Assembly: GCA_050249235.1 (NCBI GenBank)
Contig: JBFWQW010000001.1
Coordinates: 1-64,000 of the forward strand
Direction: 5' to 3'
DNA: 64,000 nt
DNA from: JAEKLB01 sp050249235
Lineage (GTDB): Bacteria > Actinomycetota > Acidimicrobiia > Acidimicrobiales > CADCSY01
How positions within the stretch are numbered: position 1 is the first letter of the stretch; every line of letters starts with the position of its first letter. A program made the position numbers and the translations under genes. Shown piece by piece: positions 16,945 through 24,460 of this stretch. Under the pieces are notes generated by a model that worked only from the letters and a program-made list of their open reading frames with translations, ran no database searches and had not been told where the DNA came from.

Positions 16945-17771
16945 GGCCCGCCCGACGCGTCGGCGACGCGCCCGTCCGGCAGCTGCCCGGGCTGGGCCCG
17001 CACGATCTCGCCGGTGTGCCGCAGGGGGTCGTCGTCGACCAGCAGGTCGACGATCACGCCCACCGGCACCGCCATCGGGGTGGCCGATTCGGGATCGACG
17101 TGGCCGCCCTCGCCGAGCAGGTCGACCAGCTCGGTGCGGGTGAAGCCGGGGTCGACGGCGACGACGCCGATGCCGAACGGGGCCAGGTCCGGCGCCACCG
17201 AGTTCGTCAACCGGTTCAACGCGGCCTTGGTGGTCTGGTAGCCGAGGAGCGTGCCGAGCTGGACCGGGTGACCGGCGCGCGACTCGATCACCTCGCGGGC
17301 CGGGAGCAGGTCGCCGGCGCCGGACGTGACGTTGACGATCAGGCCGCCGCCGTTGGCCTTGAGGTGCGGCACCACCAGCGCCATGAGCGTGAACGGGGCG
17401 TGGACGTTGGCGTCGAACTGGTGCCGCCAGCTGTCACGGGGGTACTCGTCGATCGGCAGGTTGCTGCCCTGCGTGTCGGCGGCGTTGTTGACGAGCACGT
17501 CGATGCGGCCGAAGGCTTCGAGCGCGCTGGCGACGAGGCGCTCGAGGTCGTCGGTCTTCGTGACGTCGACCTGGACGGCCAGGGCCGTCCCGCCCTCGGC
17601 CTCGATGGTGGCGAGCGTCTCGCCGATGGTGCCAGGCAGCCGGCGCCGGGGCTCGACGGTGCGGGCCGCGACGACGACCCTGGCTCCACGGCGGGCCAGC
17701 TCGAGGGCGAGCTGGCGCCCGATGCCCCGGCTGGCCCCGGTGACGATGACGACCTTGCCCTGCAGGTCCAC
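16941..17771 (-). CDS. Short-chain dehydrogenase/reductase coupled to the Mo enzyme
   Basis: SDR of 276 residues with TGASRGIG (about residue 11), VVAARTVEPRRRLPGT after strand 2 (basic residues favour NADP), NNAAD in place of NNAG, and YQTTK as the catalytic Tyr-Lys. A loop (GDLLPAREVIESRAGHP) sits between the catalytic Ser region and Tyr. It starts at GTG 17771 and overlaps the molybdopterin oxidoreductase by 4 bases, so the two probably act in one pathway. The SulP gene lies 30 bases upstream on the same strand. Confidence 0.88.
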   Translation of the reverse strand: MDLQGKVVIVTGASRGIGRQLALELARRGARVVVAARTVEPRRRLPGTIGETLATIEAEGGTALAVQVDVTKTDDLERLVASALEAFGRIDVLVNNAADTQGSNLPIDEYPRDSWRHQFDANVHAPFTLMALVVPHLKANGGGLIVNVTSGAGDLLPAREVIESRAGHPVQLGTLLGYQTTKAALNRLTNSVAPDLAPFGIGVVAVDPGFTRTELVDLLGEGGHVDPESATPMAVPVGVIVDLLVDDDPLRHTGEIVRAQPGQLPDGRVADASGGP

Positions 17772-17801
17772 GGCTTCCCTCCCGGAGGCGACGCCCGGAA
17801 A

Positions 17802-19487
17802 CTACCGGGGCGGACGGGCCCGGAAGCCCTCGACGGCGGTGGGGAGGGTCGGGAACACGAGGGCCGATCCGATGCGGTCGAGCAGGCCGACCCGGTCGAG
17901 GTAGACGGCCAGGTCCTGCTTGACCCGGGCCAGGGCCAGCACCACGCCCCGTGCCGCCAGCTCGTCGTGCAGCCCGAGGAGCATGTCGGTGGCGGTGATG
18001 TCGGTCTCGACGTTGGCCTCCACGTTGAGCACCAGCCACTCGACCGGGTCGGGAGCGGTGTCGACGGCACGCAGGGCGCGGGTCCGGAAGTCGTCGGCGT
18101 TGGCGAAGAAGAGCGGCGCGTCGTACCGGAACACGACGAGCCCCGGGATGGTGGTGGCCTCGGGGTAGTCGTCGACGTCGTGCATCCCGGCCAGTCCGGG
18201 CACGATCCCCTGCACGGCGTCGTGACCCCGGGCCACCCGCCGCAACAGGTCGCCGACGCTGAGGCCCACGGCGATGCCGACGCCGATGAGCAGCCCGAAG
18301 GCGACGACACCGCCGGCGGCCGCCACCATGATCACGGCCTCGCTGGTGCGGAAGGCCACCACCCGGCGGAGCTCGCCGACGTCGAGGAGCTGGGCGGCGG
18401 CGTACACGACGAGGCCGCCGAGCGCGGCCAGCGGGAAGGCCTCGAGCACCGGCGCGGCGACCACGAGCACCACCGCCAGGCACGCCGCCGCGACGAGCCC
18501 GGCCAGGTGGCTCCGCCCGCCGGATGCCACCACCAGGGCGGTGCGGCTGTCGGACGACGAGACCGGTAGGCCCCCGGCCAGGCCGGCGGCCACGTTCGAC
18601 GCCGAGAGGGCCAGCAGCTCCTGGTCGGCGTCGAGGTCGTCGCGCCCACCCGGTGGGGCGAAGGCCCGGCTGGTGAGCACGTTGCCGCTGAAGGCCACGA
18701 AGGCGACGCCGACGGCGGCGCCGAGCACGGCCGGCCAGAGGTGGACCGGGACGTCGGGCAGGCTCGGCGCGGGCAGGCCGGTCGGCACGGTCCCGAGCGT
18801 GGCCACGCCGTGGGCCTCGAGGTCGAGGGCGGCGGTGACGACGGTCGCGGCCAGGATGACGAGGAGGGTGCCCGGCACCCGGCGGAAGGGTCGCAGGGCG
18901 TAGAGGGCGGCCACCACCGCCAGGCCCAGCAGCAGGGGGGCGGCCTCGAGCTCGTCGAGCCCGGTGGCGACGTGGGCGAGCTCGGGAAGGGTGGCGTCGT
19001 GCCGGCTGGGGATGCCGGTCAGGTTCGGGAGCTGGGACACGGTCATCGAGACGGCCACCCCGGCCAGGTAGCCGACGAGCACCGGCTTGGAGAGGAGACT
19101 GGCGAGGAACCCGAGGCGGGCGACCCAGGCCACGAGCGAGACCGCGCCGACCGCGACGGCGAGGGCGGCGGCCGCGGTCGGGGGGTCGAGCCCGGGCCTG
19201 GCCGCCAGCGCCGCCACCGCCGAGCCGGCGAGGAGGGCGGAGGCGCTCTCCGGCCCGACGGAGAGCGTCCGGCTGGAGCCGACGAAGGCGTAGATCACGA
19301 GGGCGGGCAGGGCGGCCCAGAGGCCCCGGACCGGTTCGAGGCCGGCCAGCTCGGCGTAGGCGAGGCACTGGGGCACCAGGTAGGCGGCCACCGCCACGCC
19401 TGCCACCAGGTCGCCCCGCCCGGTGGCCCGCCAGCCGGCGAGGCTCTCGAGCCCGGGCAGCCGGGGCCGGCGAGGGAGCAGGTTCAC
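17802..19487 (-). CDS. SulP-family anion permease with STAS domain
   Basis: Transporter of 561 residues. The N-terminal part (about 1-410) is the SLC26/SulP membrane domain, with GDLVAGVAVAAYLVPQCLAYAELAGL as the diagnostic first segment. GSSRTLSVGPESASALL and GLPVSSSDSRTALVVASGGRSHLAGL follow. The C-terminal STAS domain runs from about 430 (IPGLVVFRYDAPLFFANADDFRTRAL) to 555. Family members carry sulfate, bicarbonate or dicarboxylates; the sequence does not decide which. The start is GTG 19487. It is 30 bases upstream of the SDR/Mo-enzyme pair and may be cotranscribed with it. Confidence 0.92.
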   Translation of the reverse strand: MNLLPRRPRLPGLESLAGWRATGRGDLVAGVAVAAYLVPQCLAYAELAGLEPVRGLWAALPALVIYAFVGSSRTLSVGPESASALLAGSAVAALAARPGLDPPTAAAALAVAVGAVSLVAWVARLGFLASLLSKPVLVGYLAGVAVSMTVSQLPNLTGIPSRHDATLPELAHVATGLDELEAAPLLLGLAVVAALYALRPFRRVPGTLLVILAATVVTAALDLEAHGVATLGTVPTGLPAPSLPDVPVHLWPAVLGAAVGVAFVAFSGNVLTSRAFAPPGGRDDLDADQELLALSASNVAAGLAGGLPVSSSDSRTALVVASGGRSHLAGLVAAACLAVVLVVAAPVLEAFPLAALGGLVVYAAAQLLDVGELRRVVAFRTSEAVIMVAAAGGVVAFGLLIGVGIAVGLSVGDLLRRVARGHDAVQGIVPGLAGMHDVDDYPEATTIPGLVVFRYDAPLFFANADDFRTRALRAVDTAPDPVEWLVLNVEANVETDITATDMLLGLHDELAARGVVLALARVKQDLAVYLDRVGLLDRIGSALVFPTLPTAVEGFRARPPR

Positions 19488-19535
19488 GCGCGCTCGCCCC
19501 GTGTCTCTCGGCCCGGCCGGTTCGGCGAGCCGGGG

Positions 19536-20567
19536 TCAGGCCGGGACGGGTGGGAGGAGGTCGACGGCGGCCTCGGCGAGGAGCGGCACCTGGGTGGCGT
19601 AGGCGGCCGGGTCGCTCTCGTCGCCGCCGCCGGCCCCGCCCAGGTAGCGGGCGTAGACGCCCTCGAGGATGCAGGCCAGCTTCCAGTAGCCGAAGGCCAT
19701 GTAGGTCCGGAGCTCGGCCAGGTCGAGTGGCGACGCGGCCCCGTAGGCGGCGATCAGCTCGTCGCGGCTCGGGAAGTCGCCGGCCGCGATCGGCGCGCCG
19801 AGGAGGTCGGGCACGGGGTCACCGGGCTGGGTCCAGTAGACCGCGAGCTGGCCCAGGTCGGCGAGCGGGTCGCCGAGCGTGCACAGCTCCCAGTCGAGGA
19901 CGGCGATCACCCGGCCCCCGGGGTCGAGCACGGTGTTGTCGATGCGGTAGTCGCCGTGGACGATCGACGCCCGCTGCTGGGCCGGGGCCACGGCCAGCAG
20001 GCGGCGGTGGGCCTCGTCGACGGCCGGGATCTCCCGCTGCTTGGTCTGGCCGAACTGGCGGTGCCAGCGGTTGAGCTGGCGCTCGAGGTACGCCTCCCGC
20101 CGGCCCAGCTCGCCGAGGCCGGCCTCGTCGGGGTCGAGGGCGTGGAGGGCGGCGAGCACCTCGACCATGGAAGTGGCCGACGCCCGGCGGGCGCTGGCGC
20201 CGATGGCGTCGGCGGTCGCCTGGTCGCGCACGACCGCGCCCTCGACGAAGGACATCACCATGAACGGCGCCCCGTTCACGTCGGGGTCGTCGCACAGCCC
20301 GAGCGCGGCGGGCACCGGCACCGTGTCGCTGTTGGCGCCGAGGGCGGCGATGATGCGGTGCTCCCGGCCGACGTCGTGGGCGCTCTCGAGCACGTGGCCG
20401 AGCGGCGGCCGGCGCAGCACGAACGCCCGGCCGGCGGCATCGTCGACCCTGAAAGTGAGGTTCGACCGTCCGCCCGCGATCAGCGAGAACTCGAAGGGCG
20501 GCGTCGCCGAGGCCACGTTGGCCCGGAACCAGTCGGTGACCCGCACCTCGTCGATCCCTTCGGGCAT
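19536..20567 (-). CDS. APH-fold kinase, ACAD10/11-type (kinase half)
   Basis: Protein of 343 residues in the APH superfamily. The N-lobe has FSLIAGGRSNLTFRV and AFVLRRPPLGHVLESAHD; the catalytic loop is SIVHGDYRIDN (about residue 200) and the metal site AVLDWELCTLGDPLADLG. This precise pattern matches the kinase domain fused to an ACAD in animal ACAD10/11, and LvaA of Pseudomonas putida. Those act on 4-hydroxyacyl-CoA. An ACAD gene starts head-to-head 89 bases away. The ATG at 20567 has TACCCT 7 bases upstream on the minus strand. Confidence 0.88.
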   Translation of the reverse strand: MPEGIDEVRVTDWFRANVASATPPFEFSLIAGGRSNLTFRVDDAAGRAFVLRRPPLGHVLESAHDVGREHRIIAALGANSDTVPVPAALGLCDDPDVNGAPFMVMSFVEGAVVRDQATADAIGASARRASATSMVEVLAALHALDPDEAGLGELGRREAYLERQLNRWHRQFGQTKQREIPAVDEAHRRLLAVAPAQQRASIVHGDYRIDNTVLDPGGRVIAVLDWELCTLGDPLADLGQLAVYWTQPGDPVPDLLGAPIAAGDFPSRDELIAAYGAASPLDLAELRTYMAFGYWKLACILEGVYARYLGGAGGGDESDPAAYATQVPLLAEAAVDLLPPVPA

Positions 20568-20574
20568 GCGGCGG

Positions 20575-20580
20575 AGGGTA
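20575..20580 (-). promoter_or_regulatory. -10 box TACCCT of the APH kinase
   Basis: Minus-strand TACCCT lies 7 bases before the ATG at 20567. The divergent ACAD gene has a weaker TAGGTC 6 bases before its GTG at 20657. Confidence 0.45.
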
Positions 20581-20656
20581 GCCCCCGCCGCTCCCGGGCC
20601 CCCGGAGCCGCACGCCGGACCGGGCGCGCACCGGCGCCACGTGGTAGGTCGGTGCC

Positions 20657-21820
20657 GTGACGATCGACTTCTCGCTCGAGCCCGAGGTGGCCGCCCTCCG
20701 CGACCGGGTGGTGACGTTCGTGGCCGAGGTGGTCCTCCCCCGGGAGGGTGAGGCCCGGGGGCCGCACGGGCCCACCGAGGCGCTGCGGGTCGAGCTGCAG
20801 GCCGAGGCCCGGGCCCGCGGCCTCCTGGCCCCGGCCGCGGGGGCGGCGTGGGGCGGCCTCGGCCTCGACCTGCGGGGCTGCGCGCCCGTGTTCGAGGCGG
20901 CCGGCTACAGCCCGCTCGGGCCGCTGGCCCTCAACTGCGCCGCTCCCGACGAGGGCAACATGCACCTCCTCGAGGTCGTCGCCACGCCGGCGCAGCAGGC
21001 CCGCTTCCTGGCGCCTCTCGTGCGGGGCGACGTGCGCTCGGCCTTCGCCATGACCGAGCCGGCGCCCGGGGCCGGCAGCGATCCCGCCGCGCTGGCGACG
21101 GCGGCCCGACCCGACGGCGACACCTGGGTGATCGACGGGCGGAAGTGGTTCATCACCGGCGCCGACGGTGCCGACTTCTTCATCTGCATGGCGACGACGG
21201 ACCGGGGAGCCACCATGTTCCTCGTCGAGGCGTCGAACCCGGGGGTCAGGGTCGAGCGGCGCATCGGCAGCCTCGACCACTCGTTCGCCGGGGGTCACTG
21301 CGAGGTCGTGTTCCAGGACTGCGTGGTGGGGGCCGACGCCGTGCTGGGCGAGGTGGGCAAGGGCTTCGAGTACGCCCAGGTCCGCCTCAACCCGGCCCGG
21401 ACGACCCACTGCATGCGCTGGCTGGGAGCGGCCCGGCGGGCCCAGGACACCGCGCTCGACTACGTGTCCCGCCGCGAGCTGTTCGGCCAGCCGCTGGGAT
21501 CGCTCGGGCTGGCCCAGCAGCACATCGCCGACAACGAGATCGACATGGCCGCCACCCGGGCCCTCACCTGGCAGGCGGCCTGGCTGCTCGACACCGGCCG
21601 GCCGGCCAACCACGAGGTCGGCATCGCCAAGGTCTTCGCGGCCGAGGCCATCTTCCGGGTGGTCGATCGCGCCGTCCAGCTGTGCGGCGCCTACGGCGTG
21701 TCCGACGACTCACCCCTCGGCTGGCTCTTCCGCGAGGTGCGCCCGTTCCGCATCTACGACGGCCCCTCCGAGGTCCACCGCCAGTCGATCGCCCGCCGAG
21801 CCGTCCACCGCCGCCCCTGA
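20657..21820 (+). CDS. Acyl-CoA dehydrogenase (ACAD10/11-like)
   Basis: FAD enzyme of 387 residues. AFAMTEPAPGAGSDPAAL (about residue 132) is the FAD/substrate signature, with TWVIDGRKWFITGADGADF next to it, and RELFGQPLGSLGLAQQHIAD in the C-terminal helical domain. The base region reads IYDGPSEVHRQSIARR, so Asp stands where many ACADs have Glu, as in ACAD10/11. The start is GTG 20657, and 89 bases separate it from the divergent APH kinase at 20567. The stop codon lies inside dispersed palindrome copy 3. It probably dehydrogenates or eliminates phosphate from a phosphorylated hydroxyacyl-CoA (inference from the pair). Confidence 0.92.
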   Translation: MTIDFSLEPEVAALRDRVVTFVAEVVLPREGEARGPHGPTEALRVELQAEARARGLLAPAAGAAWGGLGLDLRGCAPVFEAAGYSPLGPLALNCAAPDEGNMHLLEVVATPAQQARFLAPLVRGDVRSAFAMTEPAPGAGSDPAALATAARPDGDTWVIDGRKWFITGADGADFFICMATTDRGATMFLVEASNPGVRVERRIGSLDHSFAGGHCEVVFQDCVVGADAVLGEVGKGFEYAQVRLNPARTTHCMRWLGAARRAQDTALDYVSRRELFGQPLGSLGLAQQHIADNEIDMAATRALTWQAAWLLDTGRPANHEVGIAKVFAAEAIFRVVDRAVQLCGAYGVSDDSPLGWLFREVRPFRIYDGPSEVHRQSIARRAVHRRP

Positions 21821-21881
21821 TCCCGTTCGTCGTCGACCGAGCCGGGGGTGGTTCCCGCTCCGTCGACGGAGAACGGGATCA
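21818..21881. repeat. Dispersed intergenic palindrome, copy 3, holding both stop codons
   Basis: Left arm 21818-21837 and right arm 21862-21881 are complementary over 20 bases with two mismatches. The outer TGA of the left arm is the stop of the ACAD. The outer TGA on the minus strand of the right arm is the stop of the convergent CitE-like gene. Here it could act as a two-way terminator. Confidence 0.75.
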
Positions 21882-22784
21882 GAGGCCGGCTCGTCGACCC
21901 CGCTCGACGGTGCGGGCGGCCAGCTTGCGGGAGGCCTCGTCGATCATCTCGTCGCCGAACATGACGGCGCCGCGGCGGTCGCCGGTGGTGGTGGCCCCGG
22001 CGTAGGCGTCGAGCACCTGCACCGCCCGGGCGAACGCCTCGGGGTCGGGCGTGTAGACCTCGTTGGCCAGGGCGATCTGGTCGGGGTGCAGCACCCAGGC
22101 GCCGTCGTAGCCGAGGTCGCGGCTGCGGCCGAAGTGGGCCCGGCCCGCATCGGCGTCCCGGACGGCCGTGCAGGGCCCGTCGATCACCTGGACCCCGGCG
22201 GCCCGGGCCGCCACCAGCAGCGAGACCCGCACCGACGCGGGCAGCGCCGAGCCGTCGAGCGGGCCGGGCAGCTCGAGCGACGCCGAGAGGTCGATGGGGC
22301 CGAGGATCAGGGTCTCGACCCGGGGCGACGCGGCGGCGATCCGGGCCACGTCGGCCAGGCCGGCCGCGCTCTCGATCTGCACCTCGACGCCGATGCCGCC
22401 GACCTCGCGGCCGGCGTTGCGCTCGACCTGGGTGAGCAGGAGGTCGAGGGCGGCGACCTCGGTGGGCGAGCCGACCTTGGGGAGCACGACGACGTCCAGG
22501 CGATCGCCGGCGGCGGCCACCGCGCCGACCACGTCGAGGTGGGTCCAGGGCGTGTCCCACGCGTTCACCCGGATGCCGACGACCCGGTCGCCCCATTCCC
22601 CCTCCCGGACCGCGGCGGCCGCGGCCGGGCGGGCGGCGTCCTTCTCGAGCGGGGCCACCGAGTCCTCGAGGTCGACGAACACCATGTCGGCGGCGAGCCC
22701 GGGGGCCTTGGCCAGCATCCTGGCGCTCGAGCCGGGCACCGACAGGCACGACCGGCGGGGCGCGGTGCGGGAGCGCTCGCTCAT
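21879..22784 (-). CDS. HpcH/HpaI aldolase / CitE-like lyase
   Basis: TIM-barrel enzyme of 301 residues of the citrate-lyase beta-subunit-like group, which cleaves or hydrolyses acyl-CoA or acid substrates such as malyl-CoA, citramalyl-CoA or related compounds. Conserved pieces: SVPGSSARMLAKA, ADMVFVDLEDSVAPLEKDAAR (metal-binding Glu-Asp), VGIRVNAWDTPW, VVLPKVG, GVEVQIESAAG (Glu ligand) and SRDLGYDGAWVLHPDQIALAN. Length fits the family. The ATG has TACCGT 6 bases upstream. It is convergent with the ACAD, whose stop is in the same palindrome. Confidence 0.9.
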   Translation of the reverse strand: MSERSRTAPRRSCLSVPGSSARMLAKAPGLAADMVFVDLEDSVAPLEKDAARPAAAAAVREGEWGDRVVGIRVNAWDTPWTHLDVVGAVAAAGDRLDVVVLPKVGSPTEVAALDLLLTQVERNAGREVGGIGVEVQIESAAGLADVARIAAASPRVETLILGPIDLSASLELPGPLDGSALPASVRVSLLVAARAAGVQVIDGPCTAVRDADAGRAHFGRSRDLGYDGAWVLHPDQIALANEVYTPDPEAFARAVQVLDAYAGATTTGDRRGAVMFGDEMIDEASRKLAARTVERGRRAGL

Positions 22785-22790
22785 GCCCGG

Positions 22791-22796
22791 ACGGTA
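22791..22796 (-). promoter_or_regulatory. -10 box TACCGT of the CitE-like gene
   Basis: Minus-strand TACCGT ends 6 bases before the ATG at 22784. No RBS fits, so a leaderless transcript is likely. Confidence 0.5.
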
Positions 22797-22858
22797 GCGC
22801 CGCCCGGGAACCGGGCCCCCGGCCCGGCTCCCGCGGCCCGGCTCTCAGCCCGTGCCGG

Positions 22859-23848
22859 TCAGCGGGGGTCGTCGCCCCGGCGGTAGTCGATGGTGAGGGC
22901 GTCGAGGGCGGCGAGCAGGTCGTCGTCGAGGACCACGCCGACGGCCGCCACGCTGTCGGCCAGCTGCTCCGGCCGGCTGGCGCCGATGATCGGTGCGGTG
23001 ACGGCCGGGTTGGCGAGCACCCAGGCCACCGCCAGGGTGGCCATCGAGAGCCCGGCCTCCGCGGCGAGGGGCCGGAGGGCGTCGACGGTGGCCTGCTCGC
23101 GGTCGTGCCAGTAGCGGGCCCGGTACATGCCGCCCGAGCGACCGACCGTGAACCGAGAGCCGGCCTCCGGCTCGTCGCCGGTGTGCTTGCCGCTGAGGAG
23201 CCCGCCGGCCAGGGGGTTGTAGGGGATCACGCCCACGCCCTCCTCCCGGCAGAGCTCGAGCAGGTCGCGCTCGGGCTGGCGGAACAGGAGGTTGTAGCGG
23301 GGCTGGACCGAGTCGATCCGGCTGATCCGCAGGGCCTCGCTGCGCCCGAGGGCGCGCGCCACCCGGAACGCCAGCCAGTTCGACACGCCCACGTAGCGGG
23401 CCCGCCCGGACTGCACCACCGTGTCGAGGGCGTCGAGGGTCTCGTCGAGCGGTGTGTCGGCGTCGAAGCCGTGCACCTGGTAGAGGTCGACATGGTCCGT
23501 GCCGAGGCGGCGGAGCGAGGCGTCGATGGCGTCGAGCACGTGCTTGCGCGAGGTGCCCCGGTCCCAGGGCCGGGGCCCGGTCTGGCCGTGGCACTTGGTG
23601 GCGATCAGGACGTCGTCCCGCCGGCCCCGGAGCCAGCGGCCGACGATCTCCTCGGTGAGCCCGGTCGTCTCCGGGCCGCCGCCCAGCGGGTAGACGTCGG
23701 CGGTGTCGAGGAAGTCGATCCCGGCCTCGAAGGCGGTGTCGAGGATGGCGTGCGAACGCTCCTCGTCGCATTGCACCCCGAAGGTCATGGTGCCGAGGCA
23801 GAGCCGTGACACCTGCAACCCGGTCCGACCCAGCCGTCCGTGGTCCAC
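22859..23848 (-). CDS. Aldo/keto reductase
   Basis: TIM-barrel NADPH reductase of 329 residues. Tetrad residues visible: Asp48 and Tyr53 (FLDTADVY), Lys85 (LIATKCHG) and the His of DLYQVHGFD. VGVSNWLAFRVARAL and IIGASRPEQLADSV (coenzyme site) follow. It starts at GTG 23848. It resembles the YghZ/AKR14-like and tyramine-oxidase-regulator-like group more than the enzyme at 13674. The whiB gene lies 124 bases downstream in map order, also on the minus strand, with no clear coupling. Confidence 0.92.
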   Translation of the reverse strand: MDHGRLGRTGLQVSRLCLGTMTFGVQCDEERSHAILDTAFEAGIDFLDTADVYPLGGGPETTGLTEEIVGRWLRGRRDDVLIATKCHGQTGPRPWDRGTSRKHVLDAIDASLRRLGTDHVDLYQVHGFDADTPLDETLDALDTVVQSGRARYVGVSNWLAFRVARALGRSEALRISRIDSVQPRYNLLFRQPERDLLELCREEGVGVIPYNPLAGGLLSGKHTGDEPEAGSRFTVGRSGGMYRARYWHDREQATVDALRPLAAEAGLSMATLAVAWVLANPAVTAPIIGASRPEQLADSVAAVGVVLDDDLLAALDALTIDYRRGDDPR

Positions 23849-23972
23849 GTCGCTCCTCCCGCGCCTCGATGCCGGCGGCCCTCGATGCCAGGGGACCGAG
23901 TGTGGCAGCGGCTGGCGGTCGGCGCCGCCGTGGGGCTCGACGAGGATCAGGCGGGTGGCCCCGCCGGCCAGG

Positions 23973-24281
23973 TCAGATGCCGGAGGCGAGGCGCAGGCGG
24001 TTGGCCCGGCGGCGGGCCATGACCCGCTGCTCGTCGTTCTCGCCGCCCCAGAAGCCCTGCTCGCGGTGGAGGCGGGCGTACTCGCGGCACGCCACCAGCA
24101 CCTCGCAGCCGGCGCAGATCACGGCGGCCACGGCCTCCCGCGCCTCACGGGCTTCGGCCTGCTCCCCGTGGGGAGCGAAGAAGTGATGGGTCTGGCCCTT
24201 GCAGCCGGCCACGTCCATCCACTCCTGCTGGGCCCATCGGGGCGAGAACTCCACAACTGCCACGTGAACATTGTGAGACAT
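23973..24281 (-). CDS. WhiB-family iron-sulfur transcription regulator
   Basis: Protein of 102 residues that holds a [4Fe-4S] cluster through Cys27, Cys56, Cys59 and Cys65 (CAGCEVLVAC). The GFWGG turn near residue 77 and a basic C-terminal tail (QRVMARRRANRLRL) that contacts DNA or sigma factor complete the family pattern. The ATG at 24281 is chosen because it starts the compact WhiB domain; the open frame extends further upstream but adds an unrelated basic region. The spacer to the divergent helicase gene is AT-richer than the rest of the window. It does not obviously match WhiB1-7 subfamilies, so no symbol is given. Confidence 0.9.
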   Translation of the reverse strand: MSHNVHVAVVEFSPRWAQQEWMDVAGCKGQTHHFFAPHGEQAEAREAREAVAAVICAGCEVLVACREYARLHREQGFWGGENDEQRVMARRRANRLRLASGI

Positions 24282-24460
24282 CTCGGTGAATCTGCACAGT
24301 GAATGTTTCAGATGACCTTCATCGCCTGGGGCGATGCAGGACGCGACGAACGGGGCCCGAGCGTCCGGTTCGGGCCGCCGGCGACCGACCCGATTGCCTC
24401 GGACGCAGCCGTCGCGGGAGGTGGTCGACCGGCCGGCGGCGGGTGTGGGAGCCTCGCCCG
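24282..24460. promoter_or_regulatory. Divergent spacer between whiB and the DinG-like helicase
   Basis: This 179-base stretch is noticeably less GC-rich than its surroundings near 24250-24330. It contains an imperfect inverted pair, ATCTG and CAGAT, 14 bases apart (minus strand) just upstream of the whiB start. I cannot fix -35 and -10 boxes with confidence. Confidence 0.3.
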
